The notes beneath the pieces are model-generated. The model ran no database searches and was not told the origin of the DNA. It was given only the letters and a program-made list of their open reading frames with translations. Positions 20,792 through 32,965 of a DNA stretch of 64,000 nt are shown here, in pieces. The stretch comes from Coptis chinensis (lineage: Eukaryota > Streptophyta > Magnoliopsida > Ranunculales > Ranunculaceae): contig CM027377.1 in assembly GCA_015680905.1 (NCBI GenBank), positions 11,680,501 to 11,744,500 on the forward strand, read 5' to 3'. The position numbers were made by a program, and so were the translations under genes. The number at the start of each line of letters is the position of its first letter. The first letter of the stretch is position 1.

Positions 20792-22399
20792 CTACCCACT
20801 AATGTAAGTAGGAACAATGAACTTTATCTTGCGTCCCTGCTCCTCATATAACAAGACATCCCCCACTTTGTCGATCAGCTCCTCCAATCCATCTACACTA
20901 AAACTGCAGTAGTCCAAAGCTTTTTTGTATCGCAACTCATACATCTCTTCAAACTTGCCCAGGGGAATCTTCCATGAACAGCTAACAAAGAGCTCTTGCA
21001 CTTCATGCTTGAATTGTTCAAGACGATCATCAAATTCGTCAACTGGGTCTGATGTACCCTCTGGCGACGCCTCTGCACCCTGCTCACCATCTGAAAAATC
21101 ATCAGAAGAGCAACCTGTGATTGTACATATGCTTATATCATTGTTCTCCTCTTGTGGTCCCTTCCTTTTCTTATCCTTCTTTGTTACACTTGATGGGGTT
21201 GTGGTGCATGCTTTGTCACATTTATCAATGGCGTTGCGGAGGTAGACAAATTTCTTATTGCCTTTCCCATCCACAGCCATTGTGTCGGACATTTTCTTGA
21301 AAAGGTTCACAAGCTTAAACACCCCATATTCTTGCACATACAGGGGCCGCCCAAAAAGCTTATGATATTCTGCAGGAACACGCACAAGCGGCATACTACC
21401 CCCTGCTTGCTCAAGCAGCTTCATAAGCTGACCTTTTAACCCGTTTAGGTCTCCAGGCTGGACCCACAATGGCTGATCTTGGGTTTCAGCTCGGTCAGCT
21501 GTCCCAACTGAAACCTCACTCAAACCAGACGGGAGACTATGCGACCTCGAACTAGGGAAACAAGGCATAATGAGGTGACTGTTGTATTCTGTTAATGACT
21601 GTGCTGTCCTTCCGTAGTCTCTGGAGTAGCTGTTAGTTTGGTTGATGTTAGATCGGGATGTGTACTCACTTGGGGAAACCCCCTTATACACTATAGCTTC
21701 TTCTTCACTTTGGCCCTCTGGGTTGTCATTGATATGGCTCCCCATAAGATATCTTGTGACATCAGCAGAGCCACGTGAGAGTAATGTCCTGGAAGGTACA
21801 AAGCCTTCTCCACGAGCTACGCTTGGCCAGTCCCAGACAAATCTCCCAGCATTACTCAGGGCAGATGATACACCTACACCTGCAGGGATAACGAGTATAA
21901 CAGTGTAACCGCGTTGGCCAAGTATGTGCAAAGCTGGAGCAAAATCTACGTCCCCAGAGATCAGTAAGATTGAGGAGGGTGGAGGGTTGTCCAGTGCAAA
22001 GAGGAACATGTCAACTAAGATGGCTTTGTCAGCAGCATCTTTTCTCCCATTAGGGACATCAACAAGTTTTACACCAGTTCTTTGGCAACCCTCTCTAAGG
22101 CGTCTCGGGAACGCATTGAAATCTCCAAAAGCAGAGAACATCGTAACAGCACCTTTGATGATAGGGTGGACACGTAATGCCATTCGAATGTTTCCCGCTA
22201 CATCTTCAGGCCGGACATCACTTGGAATGGGGCAGTTCTCCATGTCCCATAGAATAGCCACAGGACCATATGATGAGGCCAGACTTTGTAGGTTGCCGGA
22301 TGTCTGCGAAGGTCCAGTATTCGACGACATGGCAGTTGTTCCGCTGAGACTTAATGATTCCACAGATACAATCACCGAAGACGTACTAGAATTCTCCAT
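20792..22399 (-). CDS. NYN-domain and LOTUS/OST-HTH protein (MARF1-related)
   Basis: One coding exon of 535 codons; ATG at 22399 (MENSSTSSV), stop at 20792. The NYN (PIN-like nuclease) domain spans about residues 45-195: AILWDMENCPIP (acidic residue in DMEN), DVPNGRKDAADKAILVDM and LLISGDVDFAPALHILG, the Asp-rich positions that bind metal. A LOTUS/OST-HTH domain lies at about 320-400 (LKGQLMKLLEQAGG, LVRVPAEYHKLFGRPLYV). A basic linker (TKKDKKRKG) and an acidic C-terminal region follow. Relatives such as animal MARF1 and limkain b1 cut or bind RNA; RNA decay is an inference here. It is convergent with the BAG8-like gene. Confidence 0.9.
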   Translation of the reverse strand: MENSSTSSVIVSVESLSLSGTTAMSSNTGPSQTSGNLQSLASSYGPVAILWDMENCPIPSDVRPEDVAGNIRMALRVHPIIKGAVTMFSAFGDFNAFPRRLREGCQRTGVKLVDVPNGRKDAADKAILVDMFLFALDNPPPSSILLISGDVDFAPALHILGQRGYTVILVIPAGVGVSSALSNAGRFVWDWPSVARGEGFVPSRTLLSRGSADVTRYLMGSHINDNPEGQSEEEAIVYKGVSPSEYTSRSNINQTNSYSRDYGRTAQSLTEYNSHLIMPCFPSSRSHSLPSGLSEVSVGTADRAETQDQPLWVQPGDLNGLKGQLMKLLEQAGGSMPLVRVPAEYHKLFGRPLYVQEYGVFKLVNLFKKMSDTMAVDGKGNKKFVYLRNAIDKCDKACTTTPSSVTKKDKKRKGPQEENNDISICTITGCSSDDFSDGEQGAEASPEGTSDPVDEFDDRLEQFKHEVQELFVSCSWKIPLGKFEEMYELRYKKALDYCSFSVDGLEELIDKVGDVLLYEEQGRKIKFIVPTYISG

Positions 22400-22429
22400 T
22401 ATATCTGGGTCACAAAAGATTCAAGCTGC

Positions 22430-22893
22430 CTGCATGCAATGAAAAACAAAGACTATGAGCATATATATTTCAAAAGCTGGATCCCAATCGACCGGATACT
22501 ATGGATGAAAATTCAGCTGAGTGCAGTAAGGTTACTAATAAATATTAATTACTGGAAATTGCACCCCATGTTGATAATAAGGATCACCAAGAAAATAGAA
22601 AATTTCTTTTTTTTTAGACAATGATTTACAAGCATAAGTGAACGATAAGTGCATCAGTTACGGCAGAACACTATCCTTTAATTAGACTCATCTGGCAGAG
22701 ATGAGTAACAACTAACAAGAACGTTGTCAAATATCTTATATTTGAGATGAACTCTTTTAGGTTAGCGGGCTGAAAAGATAATCAAAAGTCAAAACTAACT
22801 AACTAAATTCCAATCCAACCCAATACATTAAAACAAGAATTACTACAATTCAACTCGTGATATCAAACAATTGAAAGGAGAATTGAGACATAC
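22430..22893 (-). other. Probable 5' UTR intron of the NYN gene
   Basis: On the minus strand a donor GG|GTATGT starts at 22893 and an acceptor TGCATGCAG ends at 22430, about 30 bp upstream of the ATG. The interior is A/T-rich. The first leader exon would lie at about 22894-22960. No transcript evidence is available. Confidence 0.55.
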
Positions 22894-22960
22894 CCCAAAC
22901 TGTAATTCCAGCTCCCTCCAATATCTCCTAATCTGATTTTTCAAGAGCAGCAAAATTGTG

Positions 22961-23867
22961 AATCTCAGCAAACCACAGACGTGAAGCAATACCAGGTTTT
23001 TGATAAATAATTATATGCCCCCTATTACTTTTACTTTTTGCATTTAAGGATAAAAATATAATTATTATTATCAAGGCTAATTTCGTAACTCCATTGTCCA
23101 AATATATTTTCATTTCTGGTACCAAATACGCACGCCGGGCATTGAGAAAGTAGAAATGTTGAATATATCTAGGGTGATCTTTATATAATAAAAAACAATT
23201 GTATGGGGGCGTAGGGCCTCCATCCAGTGGTTATCATTGTCTTTTAGTAAGTTGTGACATGGCGATCCAAGTGTTTTGAGAGTTTGTGTAATTTTGTTAA
23301 GTGTAATCAATATTATGGGATCTATCCAAAAATCAACCAAAAGTCAACAATTGCGACTAGGCTTATAAATTGTTGGGCTAGCCAATAAACTGTTATGCCT
23401 CCAATTGATTTGGGCTTATAGATAATGGGTAATTGGGATGGCCTTGCGGCTGGACTTATAAATTGAGTTGTTTCGCTGGTCTTGCGACGAATATTTTTTC
23501 TAAGATCGCGTAATGCGCTTGCGGCGAATGATGAGTTGTCGGGATAGTCAGCGGCCAGTGCACGCCGAGGTCTCATGCGGGCGTAGGTACCGCATATACC
23601 CTAGTACCCAACAAAACACTACCCTACCCAATTTTAAAATAAATAAATAAAATGATTTTAGATACATTTTATTAGGCGTACCCACAATATTTATTGACTA
23701 AAACAAGTCATTTACGTACTCTACGTGATTCAGTTGTAGAAGAAAAAGACAGCTTTTTTTTTCTTCTCCAATAACCTCTTATTCTTTTATCTCATCAATA
23801 AACATGTAAACATCCACTTTTGATTTGAATCAATCATACCAAAGTAATGATGATGAATACCAACTGA
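22961..23867. other. Intergenic: NYN promoter side and upstream flank of the MULE
   Basis: No gene recognised. The segment 23340-23620 is less A/T-rich than its surroundings (GCGGCGAATG, GCACGCCGAGG) and could include the left end of the MULE. I found no matching inverted copy before the next insertion at 27050. Confidence 0.45.
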
Positions 23868-26800
23868 ATGAGGATGAAGAAAAAAAATTCAAAATCAAAT
23901 TTTGATGAATGGGAGAACGCAGAAGACTATTATTATACTTTGGATTACTATAATGAACACATACAAACACCAAACAAAAATGTGAGTTTGCTTGCAATAT
24001 TAAACAAAGTGCTATTTTTTTGGATGCATACTGAGTATAAGAAACCTAAATCATTAATTTTTTTGATAAACTTTTACTTTGAACAGCCTCATCCTATTAG
24101 TAGTGCATCTCCAAATGCATTGTCTTTGTTTCAACTGAATTATGAGTCAGAAAATGAAGAGCAAGAAAGCCCGACAGAAAACTCTAATTTTGTTTGTCCA
24201 GATACGACCGACGCATTTACAACTGCAATAGTAAGAACTTGAAGACACTTTTATAAATTTAGTATATCGTTTTTCCGAATAGTGATGTAATACAATATAT
24301 AACAAAATAATTACAGGTATTTGAAAATCGAAAAGACCTTGTTGATTGATGCAGAGAGGTAGGGAGAGAAATTGGTTTTGTGGTTATCATTGCAAAGTCG
24401 GGTAGCGTTGAAAGTGGCCGAAGACCTAAGGTACTTTTAACTTGTGAGAGAGGTGGTGTTTTTAAACCTCAAAAACCAAAGAAGATAGATCGATACAAAC
24501 TATCCATGAAACTCCCTCGACAGACAGGAACGAAAAAGTGTGAGTGTTCATTTAAGTTGAAGGGTTATCAACTTAATCAAGGGGGATGGGCAGTGGTAAT
24601 AGTTTTCGGAACTCATAATCACCGTCTTGTTGAAAATCTTACAGGCTATTCTTTTGTGGGAAGGCTAACATGAGATGAAGAAATGATTGTGATCGAGATG
24701 TCTGAGGCTGGCGTTAAACCAAGAGAAATTTTGAATGCTTTGAAAAGGAAAGACGGCCTAGAGAATTTGTCAACCCTAAGTACCATCTATAATTTTCGAG
24801 CGAAACATTGTCTTACAAAATTGCAAGGGAGATCACAGATGCAACAATTATTGAAGATGTTGGACGATCGCGATTACTATGAGTCTCATAGAGAGAACCT
24901 GATTACAGGAGAATGCAAGGATCTTTTTTTTGCTTATTCGAGATCAATTAAGTTGGCCAAGTATTTTCTAGAAGTGTTGATTATTGATTATACCTACAGG
25001 ACTAATCTTCACAATATGCCATTTATAGAAATTGTTAGGTTTACGTCTACAATGAAGACGTTTGCTATTGCTTTTGCATATTTAGATTCAGAGAAGGAAG
25101 ATAACTTTGTTTGGGCTTTGGAAATGTTATACAGTGTTTTGGAAGGCAAGGCATCTAGTGTGAAAGTTATTATGACTGAAAGAGACTTGGCATTATTGAA
25201 TGCTGTGGCGCGTGTATTTTCCATGGCTAAACACCTCCTTTGTCGTTGGCACATTCAGACTAATGTGATTACTAACTGTAAAAAATCTTTTGAAGAAAAC
25301 AATGAGTTTCAGAAGTTCTACGAAATGATTTGTGATTTATTCAGTTCACCTACTGAAGATGTCTATAATGAAAATTTGGTTGTGTTCAGAAATGAATATG
25401 CACATATGACACGTGTGGTACAGTACGTCAAAGAGTTGTTGAACAAGTACAAGGAACAGTTTGTGGCGGCTTGGGTTGACTTAGTGATGCACTTCGGCAC
25501 TCACACCAACAATATAGTAGAATCCCAACATTCATCTTTGAAGAGAAATTTGTGGAGTTAGTGTGACAATATGTACCAAAATTGGGATGTGATTGATAAC
25601 CTCCTTGAAAATCAGCTCAATGGTATACAAGCTTCATTTAATATTAGTCGCAACATTATGCGTCATTATAGTTGAGATAAGGAATACAGTAAGATTAGAG
25701 GATTTATCTCTAGAGAGGCGATTGATATGTTGTCGAAAGAACTTGTATGTTCAAACAAAGTGGGCATTTATGAAAAAGAATGTGGGTGTGTTTTGAGACG
25801 TACTTGTGGTCTTCCATGTGCTCATGAGTTGGTACATATGGTAAAATTTGGTGATGGTTACATACCCTTGAGGTCCATAGATCGTCGTTGACGGCAACTT
25901 GATTTTGAGCCAATGGAACTTCCAAGAGGGTCGCTGGACATTTCACCTGAGGTGGAAGAAATTAAGAAGAAGTTCAACTGCTTACCAGAACACCAAAAAC
26001 TAATGTTGATGAAGAAATGTTTAGAGCTTGCTGATCCAAAGACTACACACATACAAGAGCCTCAAGAAAAACTCAATGTCAAAGGTAGACCATCAATTTC
26101 AAAGAAACATGTGAAAATATCAACTCAAGATTAGAATGACACAAGAAGAGAACCATCTGCTTTTGAGTATGCACAGATGTAAGAGGAGAAAAAAGCAAGT
26201 GAACAAGTTTCGAAGAAGAGAGGCAGACCACGTAAGAACCAAGGAGAAACGCAAGCAATTGAAAAATTACCTAAAAAAAGAGGCATACCACCTAAGAAGC
26301 CAACTCAAACATCTTTGCTAGAAGATTTGAATCCATTGCTTAGCAACTTTATTATTTCATGTGAGGATGTTCTTGGGGATGGACACTGTGGATACAGGTC
26401 CATAGCAAGATTATTGAACTATGGTGATGAGACTGGATGGTTTACCGTGAGGAAGAGGTTGTTGGTCGAGTTGATGGAACATGCAGAAGAGTACATTGAA
26501 TGGTCTGGATTCACCATTTTCGAACACTTAATTCGAAATTTACAATGTACATAGTCAATGACGATGAACCTGACTGAGTGGTTTGAACTTCCTGACATGG
26601 GTTGGTTAACTGCTTGTGCTTATAATTGTGTGTTTGTCACCCTAGCGCCAAAGCAAGCGTTAACTTACCTTCGTTTGAGAACTCCACCAGACTTGGAGCA
26701 TACTCTCATTATCTCAATTGCTCATATAAATAACGACATACATTATGTGTCACTTAGACTTAGTGATGATGCTCCCTTGCCATCAGTTATATCAGGTTAC

Positions 26801-26884
26801 CATAGTCTAGCTTACCCGAGCATTGTTGACTTGTGGATAACAAAGGTTCAAGAAAAACTTGCCGACTGGGATAGGAAGGTAAAT
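23868..26884 (+). pseudogene. Mutator-like (MULE) transposase with SWIM finger, AT-hook and OTU domain, broken
   Basis: Exon 1 is 23868-24230. Exon 2 starts at 24317 with a FAR1-like region (VFENRKDLVD, RRPKVLLTCERGG, CECSFKLKGYQL, GTHNHRL). The MULE core has LIIDYTYRTN, TERDLALLNAV (Glu where Asp is usual), CRWHIQTNV and FGTHTNNIVESQHSSLK. Next come a SWIM finger (CGCVLRRTCGLPCAHEL), an AT-hook (KKRGRPRKN) and an OTU protease-like domain with Cys in GDGHCGYRSIARLL and His in NDIHYVSL. Stops include 24347 and 25889 (TGG to TGA expected), 24671 and 25559, plus frameshifts near 26130-26560. It would have been a DNA transposase. OTU proteins cleave ubiquitin-type conjugates, but the substrate here is unknown. 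Confidence 0.85.
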
Positions 26885-27049
26885 AAAATTAAAAAAATTA
26901 TATGCTGGACTTGGGTGGAAGCATTTTTTGTTCTTGATTTGAGTTTGTTAAATTATGTCTATTGTAATGACCAGGCTTGTTGAATTAATTTTAGTAAGAT
27001 GTTAAGCAGGTTGTACAGGAGCAAACTAAAAAAAAACACACAAGCACAA

Positions 27050-27518
27050 TGTTTCGACCCCCACCTACGTGGCAAACATCCATTAGTAGGGGTTTCCACT
27101 TTATTCGTTTAATCGACAGGGCTAAAGCCCAATTCGCAATATCATGGATCAATGTACAGGCCCATTAACTCATGTGTCTAAAGGCTGAACCTTAGCCACA
27201 TGGCTTGCCACTTATGTACATTAATTTATGTCTAGATTCGTTTTCTTATCAATGAGATAATTATCAATTAAGAGTTATGTTCAATTACGATTACTTGAGC
27301 TACAAGAAATCTCTACTCTACACATATAAATACAAAACTATTTTTCATAAAGAACTACGTTCTTGAGACTTGATCCCACCGATAATTTGGGTGCGTAGGG
27401 CAACCGCAGAAGGTCTGATCTCATCATTCCCCCGATCACCATCATTTTTCTAATTACTTTTCTACGTTCTTCGTCTTTTCATCAACACTTGGTGTTTTGA
27501 TCATATTTGGTCGAAACA
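27050..27518 (+). repeat. First LTR of C1
   Basis: Starts TGTTTCGACC and ends GGTCGAAACA, a perfect 10-bp inverted terminal repeat. Contains a TATA-like CACATATAAATAC near 27320. The PBS TTGGCGCCGTCTGCGG follows at 27522. Confidence 0.9.
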
Positions 27519-28545
27519 TAATTGGCGCCGTCTGCGGTTCTTATACTACACCCTCGATCACGTTATGCGAAAGTTATGACGCATACTTGAAGAACTCAAG
27601 GTCCCGATGTGATTACTGACGATCATCACGAACATGATGGTCAAGGACAACTTGGCGCCGACAAAATAATACCTTCTAATAATCATCGTTCCACCAATGC
27701 GCCAAATTATTCAAATACGAGGTTATTGCCTCGGCGATTCTCCAGTATCTGATGTGGATAATGTAAGTCATATGTCTCGAGAATCACTTCTTCAAAAGTT
27801 AAAGATCGCCCGCGCAAACGTAATAATTACTACAGGCGCCATCTTAAACGACCCGCTCCACTCCGCGATGATATTGTATCATCACACCTGGCGTCACACA
27901 CGCCAACGACATAATAGTGTGTGGGATCGTTTAAGTGGTGAGGATGAGATTCGCGATATTCGCAACAACCATCAACGTGTTAAGAGTAATGGGCGATTTA
28001 TTCCCGACCTCCGCCGAAATCTCCACCCACTTGGTCACGCTCTCGGTAGGCAAGGTAATCGCTAATAATCGTCCGGATCGCACCCACGGTCCTACAAATT
28101 ATCGGCAAGTCCCGAGGAATTCGAGTGGCGAACAGAATAATGATCGCACTCATGATCGGAACCATCAGTATGGTGAAACACTTCAGCAACGCGGTTCTTA
28201 TCATTCCGAACATTATCGTACTGAAAGCCAACGTACCATCCACAATCATCTCGACACGGAAACGATGAATCTTCGTCGTTTTCTTCTCGTTCTGTTCGCT
28301 CCCATAGGCGTCATCGTGACTATGATTACAATCCAACAGATACGGATCTAATGACTCCTCAACGTGTCAGAGAAATGATTAAAAAAGCTCTTCTGGATAG
28401 CGATCCTTTTGAATCGACACTAGAAAATCTGGCAGTTGAAGATGGTATTTTGAACAAATTTTCTCTCGCCGTCTAGAGGGCTACTCATAACAAAGACTTC
28501 AAACAACCAGAGTTTGATCAATATGATGATGTCGAGGGTTGCCCT

Positions 28546-29052
28546 ATGCTTCATGTGATTAATTTCACAAACAAACTGGTTTTATCGGGAGGTGATGATG
28601 CTTTAAAATTCAAACTTTTCCCTTCTACATTAAAAGGGGAAGCGTTGGTATGGTTTAGCGAATTACCTCCACACTCTATTCGTCGGTTCAAGGACTTAAC
28701 CGAAAAGTTTTCAAAACGTTTTCATCATAATCTAAAATGTCCAAATGGAGTCCGAATTCTTTTCAACATCAAGCAACAACGTGATGAAACTCTCCATAGT
28801 TTTATCGCCGCTTCGTTTAAGCTAAAGCAAACTGAGATTTCTGAACAATCCGATCTAATGGTGGTTTACGCTTTTAAAGAAGCTATCTTGTTTGATAAAA
28901 ATGGGTTATACAACTCTCTTGTTCGGGATATTCCATCTTCTCGACATACATTATACCAGCGAGTTCAACAATTTATCAATGTTGAGGGGCGACCGCGGTA
29001 CCGAACTTCTCGTGACAAAGATAATAAAGGAAAGGATTTTAATGATCAATGA
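28546..29052 (+). pseudogene. C1 gag, capsid domain
   Basis: Retrotransposon gag domain with FPSTLKGEALVWFSELP, SIRRFKDLTEKFSKRF and FNIKQQRDETLHSF, closely parallel to the Tat-1 gag. The upstream N-terminal part (about 27560-28500) is out of frame and has stops. The frame ends at 29052 in a basic tail. Confidence 0.8.
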
Positions 29053-29598
29053 AATAAACGAAGAATCCGACTTTTGATCAACAAAGAACCCGGTCGAAGC
29101 CTCAGAGGTATAAGAAAGAAGACTCCACGAATAGGACCGAAAGCCTTTTACTCGATTTTGAATTAACTTCGCTTAATACCAAATATCGCGGTAGTTTACG
29201 ACAAAATCAAGGATAAGAGTCCGCTTCAATCCGTCGTTTCCTTTCTTGTGACGACACTAAAAACAACTCGCGATAAATCGTTATGGTGCAAATTTCATAA
29301 TGATTATGGTCATGAGAGACGGAGAATTGTCGGTCTTTGGGGGAAGAATTGAAAAGCTTGTGCGGAATGGGAAACTTGATCAATATGTGCGTAAGAAAGT
29401 AACAACTCAAGCTTTAACTATCAATCGATCACAATGTCATTAAGGTTGGACATGCCATCATTGATTCATTGTCAATACTCGGTGGAAAAATGCTGGAAAT
29501 CGCTTCTAAAGTCAAATATCTGTCTAATTTTTCACGAAGTTAATCGGGATCAATTTAGGTGGAAGGTTTTGCATGGAGACTATTGAAGATGAACCATT

Positions 29599-30455
29599 AT
29601 GTTTCACGACCAAGATCTAATGGGCGTGCATGTTCCTCATTATGATCTTTGTCGTGATAATCTGCGTTATATCAACTGTATCTTGCTGCTGAAACGCGAT
29701 AATGATCGACAACTGGTAGTTCAAATTAAGCGTCATGTTTTCCGGTATTATCGCGATATTCCTTTTATTGATAACTTGGTCACTCCTGAAAATGCGCCTA
29801 TCGTTGGTTTTGATGGTACCGCTACTCATTGCGATGGAAAGGTGTCTCTCCCGGTCACTCTTATGCAGAAGGAAGTCAATATTGATTTCCTATTGATGGA
29901 TTGTAAATCCCCTTACAATGTCATCCTTGATCGCGATTGGATTCATTATATGGAAGTTGTCGTCTCAACATATCACATATTTACATGATCACATCTTGCC
30001 TCTCGATCATAAAGTGGGTGATTGTGTCAAACGCGATGCTTGGAAATATTGTCTCTTATCGACTTCGAACGGTCTGTTGCAACTTTATCGCAAAGGCACA
30101 AGTCTTAACCCTATGCTTCGTTGTCTCAGCAGAGCTGAAGGTTTGCTCGTCCTGGCGGAAATTCATTCAGGCCTATGTGGGAACCACTCCCGGGGGCGAA
30201 GTCTCGCTCACATAGCAATGACCCAATGGTATTGGTGGCCATACATGCCAAAGGATGTTAAGCATTTGTCCGAGAAGTGTGTGCCTTGTCAAACACATGA
30301 TATATGATATGGGTCAACTTCCCATGACGAAGCGTCATCCAATCCATAAACCTTGGTCATTTGCGAAATGGGGCTTTGACATTATTGGTTTATTTCCGAC
30401 AGCTCCTGACAGTGTTCGTTTCTTGCTCGTCGCAACAAATTATTTTACTAAGTGA
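29599..30455 (+). pseudogene. C1 protease remnant fused to a truncated integrase (RT deleted)
   Basis: 29599-29988 matches the second half of a Tat protease (IVGFDGTATH, SPYNVILDRDWIHYME). Within about 150 bp the frame becomes integrase zinc-binding: VLAEIHSGLCGNHSRGRS, WYWWPYMPKDVKHLSEKC. The start of the catalytic core follows in another frame (KPWSFAKWGFDIIG, LLVATNYFTK), and all similarity stops at about 30455. The whole RT and RNase H region is missing. Confidence 0.8.
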
Positions 30456-30629
30456 GCGGACAAAATTAACAAGTTGGACAAAAAACCGGACAAAAATTTG
30501 TTAGTCTGTTTCCAGTTCAATAGTTTATTTTCTGTTATCATCTTTGCACTTTTCAAGATTTGGTAATCAATAAAGTCTTTATTTCACTTCAGTTATAATG
30601 GTATAATTTTGTTTCCATCGCAATATTAT

Positions 30630-32250
30630 TATCGCTACGGACAAAATCTGACGAAGTTACCGCGTTTAGCTTCGTCAGTCTAAGTTTGAACGTTTTTACA
30701 CTCGCTTAGTTCGTTACTATCTCTACGACAAAATCTGACGAAGTTACCGCGTTTAGCTTCGTCAATCTAAGTTTGAACGCTTTTACGCTCGCTTAGTTTG
30801 TTACTATCTCTACGACAAAATCTGACAAAATTACCGCGTTTAGCTTCGTCACTCTAAGTTTGAACGCTTTTATGCTCTCTTAGTTCGTTACTATCGCTAC
30901 AACAAAATCTGACGACGTTGCCACGTTTAGCTTCGTCAGTCTAAGTTTGAACGCTTTTACGCTCGCTTAGTTCGTTACTATCTCTACGACAAAATCTGAC
31001 GAAGTTACCGCGTTTAGCTTCGTCAGTCTAAGTTTGAACGCTTTTACGCTCGCTTAGTTTGTTACTATCTCTACGACAAAATCTGACAAAGTTACCGCGT
31101 TTAGCTTCGTCAGTCTAAGTTTGAACACTTTTACGCTCGCTTAGTTCGTTACTATCGCTACAACAAAATCTGACGACGTTACCACGTTTAGCTTCGTCAG
31201 TTTAAGTTTGAATGCTTTTACGTTCGTTTAGTTCGTTACTATCTCTACGACAAAATCTGACGAAGTTACCGCGTTTAGCTTCGTCAGTCTAAGTTTGAAC
31301 GCTTTTATGCTCGCTTAGTTCGTTACTATCTCTACGACAAAATCTGACGAAATTACCACGTATAATTTCGTCAGTCTAAGTTGAACGCTGTTACGCTCGT
31401 TTAGTCGTTACTATCGCTACAACAAAATCTGACGAAATTACCACGCGTTTAATTTCGTCGAGTCCTAAGATGAAAACATTTATTACGCCAAACGATCGTT
31501 ACTATCGCTACAATAAAATCTAACGAAATTACCACGTTTCATTTTAGTGGGTCTAAGTTGAGCATTTGTTCACGGCTTGCTTAGTCGTTACTATCGTTAC
31601 AACAAAATCGTGAAATTACCACGTTTAATTTAAATCGGTCTAAGTTGAACGTTTATTTCGCTTTAGTCGTTACTATTGCTATAATAAAATCGGACGAAAT
31701 TACCACGTTTAATTTACAATCTAAGATGAACAATTTGCGGCTCGCTTAGTCGTTACTATCGTTCACGACAAAAATCGACAAAATTACCACGTTTAATTTC
31801 GTCGAGTCCTAAGTTGAAACCGTTATTCGCCGCTTATTATCGCTATATATTACGACAAAATCGGAAATTACCACGTTTAATTTCGTTAGTCTAAGTTGAA
31901 CGCTTTTTACGCTCGCTTAGTCGTTACTATCGTTACGATAAAATCTGACGAAATTACGACGTTTAATTTTGTCAGTCTAAGTTGAACGCTGTTACGCTCG
32001 CTTAGTCGTTAGTATTGCTACGACAAAAACTGATGAAACTACCACGTTTAATTTCGTCAATCTAAGTTAAACGCTTTTACGCTCACTTAGTCGTTACTAT
32101 CGTTACGATAAAATCTTACGAAGTTACCGTGTTTAATTTCGTCTGTCTAAGTTTGAACATTTTTTACGCTCGCTTAGTCGGTTACTCGCGCTATGACGAC
32201 ATCTGACGAAGTTATCCTGTTTCGTTTCGTCAGTTTTGCGTCGGAACATT
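30630..32250 (+). repeat. Array 1: 19 stem-loop repeats of about 85 bp in C1
   Basis: The unit contains CTGACGAAGTTA, a 7-nt loop and TAGCTTCGTCAG, then CTAAG...CTTAG, then GTCGT...ACGAC, giving three consecutive inverted repeats. The core recurs at about 30649, 30731, 30820 and onward to 32203. The first nine units are mostly the GAAG/CTTC form; later ones are mostly the GAAA/TTTC form. The array lies where Tat-1 and B carry unrelated tandem repeats. There are no unique spacers. Confidence 0.93.
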
Positions 32251-32574
32251 TTTTCACTCGCTTAATCTAATTTTGCAAAGTTAAAGTTAGCATTGGGGGT
32301 GTTTCATTCTATTTCATTTCAACTACATAAATCAACAACATTGTCAGTTTTCCGTAGGTATGTTATCTGTCATAACAACAACATTCAATAGCAAACCCAT
32401 ACTTTATTTTTATTTATTTTTCATCAAAAGAAGTTTTAGCTCTATGGTATTACATTCACACAATTACCTAATCAATTGTCTCTGTCAATTATTTTACGGT
32501 CGCTCGATTAAATCTTCGTTTCTTCTTCGAAATCTACATTCGCTTCACTTAGCACTTTCGGTTAACTATCTTCC

Positions 32575-32830
32575 GCATTCATTATTTTCTAAGGCATTGC
32601 GCCGCTCTTTCTTAACGAAACATTTCGTCAGCTTCATTATTTTTTCTAAGGCATTGGGCCGATATTTCTGAGAGACACTTTTCGTCGATTTTTCTGAGCA
32701 AAAATTTTCTCCGACTTCTTTATTTCTTCTACGGCATTGCGGCGCGATCACCTTGAGCAAAACCTTTCTTCAGCTTCTTTATGTTTTCTAAGGCATTGAG
32801 ATCTTTCCACTCGAAATTTTTCGTCAATAT
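32575..32830 (+). repeat. Secondary degenerate repeats downstream of array 1
   Basis: About four units of 60-65 bp sharing TTATTTTTTCTAAGGCATTG and TTTCTGAGCGAAA-like segments. Related units lie at about 36800-37180 in copy C2. Confidence 0.65.
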
Positions 32831-32965
32831 CTTTTGCTCGTAATTCCTCCATTTCAACCTGCGACAAAAATACAAATTTTTTCGTTAGGTTTTCAGACTT
32901 AACCAAAATTTTACGATAACTGATATAAAAAAGAAAAAAAATTAAAAAATTAAAAAATTAAAAAA

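Noticed and set aside
20925..22442. Plus-strand frames opposite the NYN gene
   Set aside because: Shadow frames of a conserved minus-strand coding exon.
30630..32250. CRISPR-like array
   Set aside because: The repeats are contiguous diverged 85-bp tandem units with no unique spacers, in a plant retrotransposon.
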